A stretch of DNA of 64,000 bases from Paenibacillus dokdonensis (GTDB taxonomy: Bacteria > Bacillota > Bacilli > Paenibacillales > Paenibacillaceae), in assembly GCF_004916975.1 (NCBI RefSeq), contig NZ_STGQ01000001.1:520993-584992 (forward strand). Direction: 5' to 3'. Position 1 is the first letter of the stretch, and each line of letters begins with the position of its first letter. Shown in pieces: positions 46,751 through 54,963 of this stretch. The notes under the pieces were generated by a model that made no database searches, was not told the origin of the DNA, and worked only from the letters and a program-made list of their open reading frames with translations. Both the position numbers and the translations under genes were made by a program.

Positions 46751-47215
46751 ATGGCACTGCATATTGTGCTTGTAGAACCTGAAATTCCGGCAAACACCGG
46801 CAATATCTCAAGAACCTGCGCGGCAACAGGGATCCATTTGCATTTGGTCCGGCCGCTGGGCTTCAGTACGGATGATTCGAAGCTGAAGAGAGCAGGACTT
46901 GATTACTGGTACGCGGTTAATCTTGAATATCATGATTCCTTCGCGGAGGTTCAGGAGAAATATCCGGAAGGACGCTTCTTCTACGCAACGACAAAAGCCG
47001 ACAAAAGATACAATGATATAAAGTTCCAGGACGGGGATTTTCTTGTGTTCGGAAAAGAAACAAAAGGACTGCCTCCTGAGCTGCTGGCTGCGAATCCCGA
47101 GACTTGTATCCGTATGCCGATGACCGATAAGGTCCGCTCCTTGAACCTGTCCAACTCGGCAGCCATTATCGCTTTTGAGGCACTGCGCCAGCTGGATTTT
47201 CCTGGTATGAAGTAA
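46751..47215 (+). CDS. trmL: tRNA (cytidine/uridine-34 2'-O)-methyltransferase TrmL
   Basis: 154-aa SPOUT enzyme. It has the N-terminal VLVEPEIPANTGNISRTCAATG, the VFGKETKGLPPELL glycine loop, and the C-terminal knot IRMPMTDKVRSLNLSNSAAI. It methylates the ribose at wobble position 34 of tRNA-Leu. ATG 46751 gives the normal family length; an upstream frame extends into the serC terminator. Confidence 0.94.
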   Translation: MALHIVLVEPEIPANTGNISRTCAATGIHLHLVRPLGFSTDDSKLKRAGLDYWYAVNLEYHDSFAEVQEKYPEGRFFYATTKADKRYNDIKFQDGDFLVFGKETKGLPPELLAANPETCIRMPMTDKVRSLNLSNSAAIIAFEALRQLDFPGMK

Positions 47216-47388
47216 GCTTCTAAAAGAAAGAAATAAAAATTCAAAATGTTAGCAGGATTCGACATCCTCATATAGAACTATTAAGAAAGACCCATTTTTT
47301 TTGGTTGGAAAGACGTTTTAACATGCCAGGGAGTACTTTCTAATCATAAAAGAAGTTGACTAGTTAATAGGAGAGGTGTAGTTGGTCT

Positions 47389-47643
47389 ATGAAACCTGCT
47401 GGTGTAGTTCGCAAAGTCGATCAGCTGGGAAGAATTGTCTTGCCCAAATCGTTGCGAAAACGGTATCAGATGAATGAGGGGGACCCTGTCGAGATTTTAG
47501 TACAGGGAGATCATATCATCCTGGAACGTTATCGTCCCAAATGTGTATTCTGCGGCTCCATGGATGATGTGAGCGAATTTAAAGAACGTTATATCTGCGG
47601 TCAATGCCAAGTCGATATGGCGCAGCTTCAAAAACACGCATAA
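47389..47643 (+). CDS. AbrB-like regulator with C-terminal zinc ribbon
   Basis: 84 aa. The N-terminal swapped-hairpin DNA-binding domain (GVVRKVDQLGRIVLPKSLRK to VEILVQGDHIILERY) is AbrB/SpoVT type. The C-terminal part replaces the usual AbrB dimer region by a CxxC-x17-CxxC ribbon (CVFC and CGQC). It probably acts as a transition-state regulator; whether it is the true AbrB is unsure. GGAGAGGTG lies upstream. Confidence 0.85.
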   Translation: MKPAGVVRKVDQLGRIVLPKSLRKRYQMNEGDPVEILVQGDHIILERYRPKCVFCGSMDDVSEFKERYICGQCQVDMAQLQKHA

Positions 47644-47654
47644 CCATCATTTCA

Positions 47655-47687
47655 GGCATCACGATGATTCGTGGTGTTTCTTTTTTG
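47655..47687 (+). terminator. terminator of AbrB-like gene
   Basis: GCATCACGA and TCGTGGTGT pair, followed by TTCTTTTTTG. Confidence 0.8.
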
Positions 47688-47713
47688 TATCGGATGACCT
47701 GTACAAAAGACAA

Positions 47714-47744
47714 GAAAAAAAGGCTTCCTTGTTCAGGAAGCCTT
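47714..47744 (-). terminator. terminator of 34-aa membrane protein gene
   Basis: On the minus strand AAGGCTTCCTG and AAGGAAGCCTT form a stem followed by TTTTTC. It lies 13 bp after the stop of the small gene. Confidence 0.85.
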
Positions 47745-47756
47745 CTTGGCCTAAAA

Positions 47757-47861
47757 TTACAGACCTTTGGTTTTATCCTCGTTAAAACCTGCGGTTAAGA
47801 TGCCAGCCAGGAACATAACAAGCACCAATGCAATAATCCAAAAAGTTAATGAGAACGACAT
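47757..47861 (-). CDS. 34-aa single-pass membrane miniprotein
   Basis: A short frame opening with ATG after GGGAGGTGGCC. The chain is MSFSLTFWIIALVLVMFLAG, then a short polar tail ending in KTKGL. It has one predicted membrane helix (about residues 4-24) and a charged cytosolic or external end. A strong ribosome site and a dedicated terminator both fit an expressed gene. No family recognised. It may modulate a membrane complex or serve as a sporulation/stress peptide, but that is only inference. Confidence 0.75.
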   Translation of the reverse strand: MSFSLTFWIIALVLVMFLAGILTAGFNEDKTKGL

Positions 47862-47941
47862 GAAGGCCACCTCCCGCTATACTACCATGCTCATTAAGAA
47901 TATTATACCCAGACTTTCACAAAAAATAAATGAGTATTGTT

Positions 47942-49009
47942 TTATTTGTAGAATAAAAAATGTGTTGGAACCGGCCGCAGACTTCCATCTGACGGATTAT
48001 TAACCACTCTTCCGTTTACAATAAGGGATGAAGAACCACCGCCATCCAAATTATAAGCATCCTTTATGCCCAGTCCATACATCTTGTTCTGCAGCTCTTG
48101 GAGCGTAGCGCCTGAGCTTCCGCTTTCACTATACCCGTCAACCACGATGATGAGCAGTTGATCATCTTTATAATTACCAATGACGGTACGAGGGGCACGC
48201 TTCGGCGAAACCTGCCACTTTTCCGGAATCGGCATAGGTTGTCCATTTTTAAGAAGCACGGGTACGAATGTGGCTCCGAATTTTGGCTTCAGGCTGTCGA
48301 GCTCTGTTTTGTTGCTGAACTTTCCTCCGATTAGCTTGCCGGAATTGTCCATACCCACGAAGAACAGATCCTTGAAGCTTGATTCAAAACCGGTCAAGTA
48401 TTCTCCGTTCATGACCGTGGTGCTGAGCGGATAGCGTTTACCACCGTTGTCGGCAAAGCCCCCGGCATTGATGCCTGCTACGGCTCCGTGTCTACTCACG
48501 GCCTGCATCGTGGTTTCAGAGCTGCCTATGTTATCACGCCCCAGACTCATCTGCATAGCGGCAGGATCCTTGAGTTTTACCTTCATGGCGTAACCTTTGT
48601 AAACACCCGGATTCACCTTATACAACTCGATACGGATGCGGTCGCTTTCCACCCGTTCAAAAGGAACGCCAAGCTTGGCAGTAATCCGCCGGTTGTATAA
48701 GTACTCTGGGCGAACCGCCTGTGTTTTTGCATTCGTGACGATCGAATTCATGGTTGTGGTCGTTTGCTTGTAAAGTGCCGATGTCTTGCGTATGGAAGAG
48801 ATGGTCACCTTTACAGACTGGTCAGCTTTGTCCAAATCCTGCTTAAGTATTGCAGTCCGATCCTTTAATGTAACATCAGGAACATAGGCTGCGGTATCGA
48901 CCTCAACATGTACGGGCTTAAAGCTGAATAATAGAAATAGAAAAAGTCCTAAAAAGGGTGCAGTCGCGAGCAGGAAAAAACGGTTGATCTGTTTCATTTC
49001 TAAGTTCAT
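47942..49009 (-). CDS. phosphodiester glycosidase (NAGPA-domain) family protein
   Basis: 355 aa. An N-terminal membrane segment (residues 9-28) is followed by an extracytoplasmic helical stretch and a C-terminal NAGPA/DUF2233 domain with GINAGGFAD, MNGEYLTGF and NLDGGGSSSLIVNGRVVN. Related enzymes remove GlcNAc-phosphodiester or exopolysaccharide-type linkages. Its ATG overlaps the stop of the upstream coiled-coil gene (ATGA). Substrate is unknown. Confidence 0.85.
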   Translation of the reverse strand: MNLEMKQINRFFLLATAPFLGLFLFLLFSFKPVHVEVDTAAYVPDVTLKDRTAILKQDLDKADQSVKVTISSIRKTSALYKQTTTTMNSIVTNAKTQAVRPEYLYNRRITAKLGVPFERVESDRIRIELYKVNPGVYKGYAMKVKLKDPAAMQMSLGRDNIGSSETTMQAVSRHGAVAGINAGGFADNGGKRYPLSTTVMNGEYLTGFESSFKDLFFVGMDNSGKLIGGKFSNKTELDSLKPKFGATFVPVLLKNGQPMPIPEKWQVSPKRAPRTVIGNYKDDQLLIIVVDGYSESGSSGATLQELQNKMYGLGIKDAYNLDGGGSSSLIVNGRVVNNPSDGSLRPVPTHFLFYK

Positions 49010-49413
49010 TTGAGCAGATCCATTTTCTGCTGCAATGTATTCAGCTGTTTCTTGACTTCATTCAGCTGCGTGTACAGCTTATTGCTGTTATCCGTTTTGC
49101 TGGTGGCATTGTCTTTGGTAAACGTCAGCAGCTCATTAAACGACTGCACCTTGCTTTCAAGCTCCTTTACTTCACCGGACAAAGCTTCGAATTTTGCTTC
49201 GTAGCTCATCTTCAGCTCATTCATCTGTTTATGTGAATCTGCCTGAAGCTGCTGGAGCATTTCATGCTTTACATGATTGCTGTATAAATAAGCGGCTGTA
49301 ATTCCTGCAGCTATGAGCAATATCCAAATAAGTAAAACGAACTTCACCGAAGGGGATCTTTCCCGTTTTGTCCGGTTCTGATAAGATGCGGAAGGCTGTG
49401 TCGAAGATTGCAT
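49006..49413 (-). CDS. single-pass coiled-coil membrane protein
   Basis: 135 aa. After a polar N-terminus comes one membrane helix (VKFVLLIWILLIAAGITAAYL), then a long coiled coil (residues 45-130, KHEMLQQLQADSHKQM to NTLQQKMDLLK) outside the membrane. The start at 49413 is chosen because GAGGTG lies 6 nt before it; an ATG at 49479 has no site. It is coupled to the phosphodiester glycosidase gene and may scaffold it. Confidence 0.75.
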   Translation of the reverse strand: MQSSTQPSASYQNRTKRERSPSVKFVLLIWILLIAAGITAAYLYSNHVKHEMLQQLQADSHKQMNELKMSYEAKFEALSGEVKELESKVQSFNELLTFTKDNATSKTDNSNKLYTQLNEVKKQLNTLQQKMDLLK

Positions 49414-49843
49414 TATCATCACCTCGGGTACAACTGGATTTTTTAAAATATCAGAACTATACACTTCTTGACCAGACATCCTGGTATCGCAAGAAAACTC
49501 CGTTAAACGCGCCCTGTCTTCTGTGGAACTTCCTAAAAGAGCCTTTTCTGCCAGTCCTCATTCTAACATTCCCCTGCTCTTTTCGCAAAAATGAATCTAA
49601 AGTCACAGAAAAGCCTAAAAAGAGATTGCACCATATGGAAGCGTTGCGATACAATCTTGTTAGATTATTTGCAGCAAAGGCATGAAAAAGCGAAACTTTA
49701 ACAAAATTTACTAAAAAACACCTCCGACACCATTTTATACACTTCATACGTCTTGAAACAAGCATTTAACGCGTTTTTCAACATAGCTGAATTATACGTT
49801 TATGTAATCATTCCACTCTATTTAGCAGGGGGTTTCAATTGAA
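49414..49843. other. divergent intergenic region
   Basis: 430 bp between divergent genes. It contains a copy (49487-49549) of the repeat seen at 34978-35042, sharing TCGCAAGAAAAC and CTGTCTTCTGTG. The rest is AT-rich promoter-like DNA. No gene is visible. Confidence 0.5.
49487..49549. repeat. dispersed repeat copy
   Basis: TCGCAAGAAAAC (49487-49498) and CTGTCTTCTGTG (from about 49513) match 34978-35020 in the same order and nearly the same spacing. Confidence 0.55.
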
Positions 49844-50500
49844 ATGACGAAGGTTTGGCGGGTCGTGATTATAGACAGTCACCCCACGAGTATGCTGGGA
49901 ACCAAATTAATTTTGGAAGAAAAAGAAGAGCTAAAAGTAACAGGCATGGCTTCAAATTGGGATGAAGGACTGATACTCGTCATGGAGCAGCAGCCGGAAT
50001 TGGTGCTGTTGGACTACCAAATGCCGGAAGGAACAGCAGAGACTCTGCTTGAAAAAATGACGCATTCATCCCCATCGAGCCATATTATTATTTTGACGGA
50101 TACAGATGGAATCAAGCTGCTGCATTCGGTGGTAAATCTCGGAGGAAGCGGTATTTTGTCGAAACAGGCGTCCGCGGCTCAGCTGATGCTTATGATTGAC
50201 GGTCTGCGCGAAGGACTCGCAACACTTCCGATGGATTGGCTGAAGAATGGTATTTGGCAGGTCCAGCAACCGGTTATCGACGGTGGACTGTATCATTTGA
50301 CAGATACGGAGATTTTCATTATGGAGCGGATCGTTCAGGGGATTACCTATGACAAGATTGCGACAGAAATTGCGGTCAGCCGGCGGTCCATCGATAATTA
50401 CTTGCGTAAGATATATGTGAAGCTGGGAGTATCCACCCGGGCGCAGGCCATTGAAAAGTTTGCTCTTACCACGCGTCAAAAAAGTCCTGTTTTCAGTTAA
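49844..50500 (+). CDS. orphan LuxR/NarL-type response regulator (ComA-like)
   Basis: 218 aa. The receiver has Asp57 (LVLLDYQMP), Thr85 and Lys107, but the usual acidic pair reads Asp11-Ser12 (IIDSHP). The segment HPTSMLGTKLILEE resembles ComA. The C-terminal LuxR helix-turn-helix spans LTDTEIFIMERIVQGITYDKIATEIAVSRRSIDNYLRKIY. No kinase gene is adjacent. It may be activated by a distant kinase or act without phosphorylation. The ATG has a weak ribosome site (GGGGG, 12 nt away). Confidence 0.82.
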   Translation: MTKVWRVVIIDSHPTSMLGTKLILEEKEELKVTGMASNWDEGLILVMEQQPELVLLDYQMPEGTAETLLEKMTHSSPSSHIIILTDTDGIKLLHSVVNLGGSGILSKQASAAQLMLMIDGLREGLATLPMDWLKNGIWQVQQPVIDGGLYHLTDTEIFIMERIVQGITYDKIATEIAVSRRSIDNYLRKIYVKLGVSTRAQAIEKFALTTRQKSPVFS

Positions 50501-50603
50501 ACCACGATATATATACATGTGAGGATTTTACGGAATCCTGATATGGGGCTTTAGATACAAAGCAGAAAACGGTGGATTGGAACTGGAAGAAGGAGGAGAT
50601 ATC

Positions 50604-51827
50604 ATGCAGTATTCCTTTGCGGAACGCACGAAGGCTATGTTGTCGTCACCGCTTCACTTCATGAGATCACTGTCTACACGGGATTCATTTATCTCTTTTG
50701 CGGAGGAGCTTCCCGCGGAGGAGCTGTTCCCGGTATCATCACTGGAGGCTGCTGCGGCAGCCGTCATATCGAAAAGCCCTGCGGCGCTGCAGTACGGCGA
50801 GCCTCAGGGCTATTTGCCGCTGCGGAAGTGGCTATGCACAAACTTCAAGCAGATGAAACATATGGATGTGGATGCGGCTCAGATTCTCCTCACTACAGGC
50901 AGCCAGCAGGCTGTGGATCTCCTTGCCCGTGTATATGTGGAGCCAGGGGATCCTGTACTGGTCGAACATCCGACATCACCGGGATTTCTGCAGATTCTGA
51001 AAATGCAGGGGGCTGTCATCGTTCCTGTGGAAGGTAATGAGGACGGGATCAGTCCGGAGCATTTGCTCCAGCAATTGGAGAGTTTAAGACCCAAGCTGCT
51101 GCTGGTATCCCCAAATTTCACGAATCCCACTGGAGTTCTGTGGAGTCTTGAGCGGCGCAAGGAAGTACTGGAGATTTGCAAATCACATAAGCTTCTGATT
51201 GTGGAAGACAATTCATATGGAGATCTACACTTCGGGGGAATAACCGAGAAGAAGTTTTATACCGAGTATCCTTCCTTGTTCTCGCTTGATGATTCGGGTA
51301 ATGGAGGTCAAGTATTGTATATCGGCTCTTTCAGCAAGACGGTGGTTCCGGCGCTCCGTACAGGCTGGGCTGCGGGGAACAAGGCGATGATCGAAACCAT
51401 GGTCATGGCCAAACAGCTGGCCGACTGGCAGTCGAGCCATTTTAACCAGTGCCTGCTGCATTATCTGCTCGAATCTTCAACGTTTGATATTCACGAGCAT
51501 GTTCAGATGCTGAACCGTGAATACGAGACCCGGCTGAAGCTGATGACAGAGCTTCTGAAACGTCCGGCCTGGAAAGGTGCCCGTTTCGATGTGCCCAAGG
51601 GCGGTATGTTCATTTGGGTGAAGCTCCCGGAGGCACTGGACAGTGTAGCTCTGTTAAAATGCTCTCTGGATAAGGGAGCGGCCTTTTTACCTGGAACGCT
51701 TTGCTATGCAAAAGGGGAAGGCAGCGGATATATCCGGCTGAACTTTACCCATCCGGGCAGGGATGAACTGCTCCTGGGGATGAATCTGATCGGAGAGGCT
51801 ATCTCAGAATTCACAGCCCGAAGCTAA
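50604..51827 (+). CDS. PLP-dependent aminotransferase (2-aminoadipate/LysN-like)
   Basis: 407 aa, class I/II fold. Has LQYGEPQGYLPLRKWL, TTGSQQAVDLLARV, the NPTG segment (FTNPTGVLW), DNSYGDLHF and the PLP lysine in YIGSFSKTVVPALRTGWAAG. This resembles the aminotransferase half of MocR-type regulators, but there is no GntR domain. The ATG at 50604 follows AAGGAGGA. Substrate is unknown. Its end overlaps the convergent DUF2161 gene by 4 bp. Confidence 0.85.
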   Translation: MQYSFAERTKAMLSSPLHFMRSLSTRDSFISFAEELPAEELFPVSSLEAAAAAVISKSPAALQYGEPQGYLPLRKWLCTNFKQMKHMDVDAAQILLTTGSQQAVDLLARVYVEPGDPVLVEHPTSPGFLQILKMQGAVIVPVEGNEDGISPEHLLQQLESLRPKLLLVSPNFTNPTGVLWSLERRKEVLEICKSHKLLIVEDNSYGDLHFGGITEKKFYTEYPSLFSLDDSGNGGQVLYIGSFSKTVVPALRTGWAAGNKAMIETMVMAKQLADWQSSHFNQCLLHYLLESSTFDIHEHVQMLNREYETRLKLMTELLKRPAWKGARFDVPKGGMFIWVKLPEALDSVALLKCSLDKGAAFLPGTLCYAKGEGSGYIRLNFTHPGRDELLLGMNLIGEAISEFTARS

Positions 51828-52573
51828 CGCTTTTTAGGTTTCTGTTCAACGGCAGGAGATGCAGGGGCGGTTTCGAGTACCCCCGCATACAGATTGAGAC
51901 TCTCCGCACCGGCTGAAGTAAGTGCATAACGTCCGCGCCCGATCCGGTCGAACCAACCGTAATAATTGCTTCGAAGGATACTTGCTGTGTTCCCTATCCC
52001 GGTCAGATCCCGCAGTGAAGCGGGAGAAGCGCCTTCCGGCGGAGCACTTGCCAGTGCGAGCGCAACCCGCAGTGCTTTTTCACGGTAAGCGGTCATCAGC
52101 TTCGCACGGCTGCTGCCGCCGATATTGTAATCGCCGCTGCGTTCATGAAATTCATATAAGAGACGTTCCTTACGTCTTTTCTTGATGCTTTTGGCTGGTT
52201 CCTGTTGATCCGGCTCGCATAGAACCTCGACAAAAGGTTTTTTTGTTTTGAAAAAGGTAATGGTAATCAGTCCGAAGCCCAGCTTGCGGCACAACCTCGT
52301 GATCTCGCCCCAACGCTGGTTCACTGCTCCGCGCTTGGTTCTGCTGCGTTCTACCGCCAAATATACCTGTGAGCTCATTTGTAGACGTTCCATCCCCTGC
52401 AGAAGCAGTGCGAGATTGAACGTTTTTTTCATTTCGATAATCAGAGGCTCGCTTCTCTCCGGATGAACCCCGACGAGATCGCAGTTCTTAACCTCTCCCT
52501 TGATTTCATATCCTTGCTGTTCGAAAAAAGCCTTCAACGGCTCATACAGCTCGGTTTCATGCTGTACGGTCAT
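51824..52573 (-). CDS. DUF2161 family PD-(D/E)xK-like protein
   Basis: 249 aa. The N-terminal half has a PD-(D/E)xK-like core (YEIKGEVKNCDLVGV, then PLIIEMKK). A Lys/Arg-rich middle (KSIKKRRKERLLYEF) precedes a winged-helix-like C-terminus (TGIGNTASILRSNYYGWFDRIGRGRYALT). The family is poorly characterised; a DNA-processing role is inferred. The start at 52573 is chosen over 52579 because AAAGGGGA lies 6 nt before it. Confidence 0.75.
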   Translation of the reverse strand: MTVQHETELYEPLKAFFEQQGYEIKGEVKNCDLVGVHPERSEPLIIEMKKTFNLALLLQGMERLQMSSQVYLAVERSRTKRGAVNQRWGEITRLCRKLGFGLITITFFKTKKPFVEVLCEPDQQEPAKSIKKRRKERLLYEFHERSGDYNIGGSSRAKLMTAYREKALRVALALASAPPEGASPASLRDLTGIGNTASILRSNYYGWFDRIGRGRYALTSAGAESLNLYAGVLETAPASPAVEQKPKKR

Positions 52574-52642
52574 GAACATTCCCCTTTGCTAAAAGTCGGC
52601 CAAGACTCGTCTTTTTTTAATCTAGATCTATAATTTCCGGGG

Positions 52643-52704
52643 CCCCCACAAAGTACCTGAATTAGCTCCGAAGCAAAGTTCCCACTTTGTGGGGTTATTT
52701 TTCG
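52643..52704 (+). promoter_or_regulatory. competing hairpins in the prkA leader
   Basis: Arm A CCCCACAAAGT (52644-52654) pairs with arm C ACTTTGTGGGG (52684-52694), followed by TTATTTTTC like a terminator. Arm B CAAAGT (52674-52679) can instead pair with ACTTTG in C across a TCCC loop. The two folds exclude each other, as in an attenuator. A TATAAT sits at 52629-52634 without a good -35. Confidence 0.55.
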
Positions 52705-52906
52705 TTTCCTATATTATAACATTTGATAAAAGACAATCCTCCTTTTGCGAAAAAATAGGTCAACTAATCCCCATAATCAGCATAGGTATGTAATACACTT
52801 TTTGATTAGGATTATGTGAAAACCGGGATCAAATGGGATGAAGTTGACCCTTGACGCTTTGATCGAATTTTTGACAACTCAAAACGTAGTCATAGGAGGT
52901 ACTAGC

Positions 52907-54802
52907 ATGGATATTTTCGAACGCGTAGCGGCCTATCGGGCAGAAAGCGATCAACTTGCGTGGAACGGCACTTTTAAAGATTATATTGAACTGCTCCGTC
53001 AAGATCCTTCAGCGGCAATCACTGCTCATGCGCGCGTGTATGACATGATCAAGTCGTACGGTGTGGAGGAGGTGGGCGGCCATAAACGCTATAAATTTTT
53101 TGAACAGGAGATTTTCGGATTGGACCGGTCTGTGGAGAAGCTCGTAGAGGAGTATTTCCACTCTTCCGCGCGCAGGCTCGATGTCCGCAAACGGATATTG
53201 CTGCTGATGGGTCCGGTAAGTGGCGGTAAATCTACACTGGTGACACTCCTGAAGCGAGGATTGGAAAAGTTTTCACGGACAGAGCAGGGGGCTTTTTATG
53301 CGATTGACGGATGCCCGATGCATGAGGAACCACTGCATTTGATTCCGCTCGAGCTTAGGCAAGAAGTGGAGAAAGAGCTGGGGGTGCGCATTGAAGGGAA
53401 TTTATGCCCATCCTGCCAAATGCGGCTGAAGCAGGAATACGGCGGTGATATCGAAAAGGTACCTGTGACCCGGGTGATCATATCCGAGGATGCCCGTGTT
53501 GGAATTGGTACATTTAGTCCTTCAGATCCAAAGTCGCAAGATATTGCAGACCTGACGGGCAGCATCGATTTTTCAACGATAACGGAATTTGGCTCGGAGT
53601 CGGACCCGCGGGCATACCGCTTCGATGGAGAGCTGAATAAGGCCAATCGCGGCTTGATGGAGTTCCAGGAAATGCTCAAGTGTGACGAGAAGTTTCTGTG
53701 GAATCTGCTGTCACTTACCCAGGAAGGTAATTTCAAGGCAGGGCGATTTGCGTTAATCTCGGCGGATGAGCTCATTGTGGCCCATACCAACGAATCCGAG
53801 TACAAGGCGTTTATATCCAATAAGAAAAATGAGGCGCTGCAATCACGGATGATTGTCATGCCAATTCCATACAACCTTAGAGTTTCAGATGAAGAGAAAA
53901 TTTACAACAAGCTGATTTTACAAAGTGATATGAAGCATGTGCATATTGCGCCGCATGCGCTTCGATCCTCTGCTATTTTCTCCATACTCACACGTCTGAA
54001 GGAAACGAAAAAGCATGGAATGGATCTCGTCAAAAAGATGCGGATGTACGACGGGGAAGAGATTGAGGGGTTCAAGGAAGCAGATCTGAAGGAAATGCAG
54101 ACCGAATATCTGGAAGAGGGTATGTCCGGCGTGGATCCACGCTATGTCATTAACCGGATTTCCAGTGCTTTGATTAAGCAGGACCTTCAGTGCATTAACG
54201 CACTGGATATTTTGAGAGCGATTAAGGACGGACTGGATCAGCATGCCTCCATCACCAAAGAGGAGCGGGAGCGTTATTTGAATTTTATCGCGGTTGCGCG
54301 TAAGGAATACGACGAGCTCGCGAAAAAAGAAGTGCAAAAGGCGTTTGTCTACTCTTTCGATGAGTCTGCTAAGACGCTGTTTGAAAATTACTTAGATAAT
54401 ATCGAGGCATTCTGCAATATGTCCAAAATTCGTGATCCGCTGACAGACGAGGAGATGAATCCGGATGAGCGGTTGATGCGCTCGATTGAAGAGCAGATCG
54501 GCATTTCGGAAAATGCCAAGAAAGCGTTTAGGGAAGAAATCATGATCCGCATTTCGTCCTATTCACGTAAAGGAAAGAAATTCGAATACCATAATCACGA
54601 CCGGCTGCGTGAAGCCATCGAGAAAAAGCTGTTTACAGATTTGAAGGATATCGTCAAGATCACCACTTCCACGAAAACCCCGGATGCGAACCAGCTCAAG
54701 CGAATTAATGAGGTCAGCAAACGTCTTATGGATGATCACGGGTACTGCCCGGTCTGTGCGAATGAGTTGCTGAAATATGTGGGAAGCCTGCTGAACCGAT
54801 AA
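52907..54802 (+). CDS. prkA: PrkA serine protein kinase / AAA+ ATPase
   Basis: 631 aa, the same length as B. subtilis PrkA. The AAA domain has Walker A GPVSGGKST (102-110); CPSCQMRL follows, and the C-terminal part ends with HGYCPVCANELL. It is a sporulation protein working in the mother cell, recently treated as an AAA protease or kinase in relatives. The ATG at 52907 follows AGGAGGT; an earlier in-frame ATG lacks one. In many bacteria prkA is next to yhbH and spoVR, which are here about 5 kb away on the other strand. Confidence 0.95.
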   Translation: MDIFERVAAYRAESDQLAWNGTFKDYIELLRQDPSAAITAHARVYDMIKSYGVEEVGGHKRYKFFEQEIFGLDRSVEKLVEEYFHSSARRLDVRKRILLLMGPVSGGKSTLVTLLKRGLEKFSRTEQGAFYAIDGCPMHEEPLHLIPLELRQEVEKELGVRIEGNLCPSCQMRLKQEYGGDIEKVPVTRVIISEDARVGIGTFSPSDPKSQDIADLTGSIDFSTITEFGSESDPRAYRFDGELNKANRGLMEFQEMLKCDEKFLWNLLSLTQEGNFKAGRFALISADELIVAHTNESEYKAFISNKKNEALQSRMIVMPIPYNLRVSDEEKIYNKLILQSDMKHVHIAPHALRSSAIFSILTRLKETKKHGMDLVKKMRMYDGEEIEGFKEADLKEMQTEYLEEGMSGVDPRYVINRISSALIKQDLQCINALDILRAIKDGLDQHASITKEERERYLNFIAVARKEYDELAKKEVQKAFVYSFDESAKTLFENYLDNIEAFCNMSKIRDPLTDEEMNPDERLMRSIEEQIGISENAKKAFREEIMIRISSYSRKGKKFEYHNHDRLREAIEKKLFTDLKDIVKITTSTKTPDANQLKRINEVSKRLMDDHGYCPVCANELLKYVGSLLNR

Positions 54803-54808
54803 ACAATT

Positions 54809-54837
54809 AAACCGTCCTCAGAAGAGGGCGGTTTTTC
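54809..54837 (+). terminator. terminator of prkA
   Basis: AAACCGTCCTC and GAGGGCGGTTT pair, followed by TTC. Confidence 0.85.
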
Positions 54838-54963
54838 GCTGTTTGCTGTAAAATATAAAAAAACAGGTCAAATCTAGTGGATAAGCTGTCGATATAGTCT
54901 ATAATATACAAAGTTGCTGTATCAACGGAAAATTTTAGGTATAAAGAAGGAGTGCCTTTTTAC

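Noticed and set aside
49368-49685. 105-codon frame in the divergent region upstream of the orphan LuxR-type gene
   Set aside because: Overlaps the start of the minus-strand gene and a dispersed repeat; no ribosome site.
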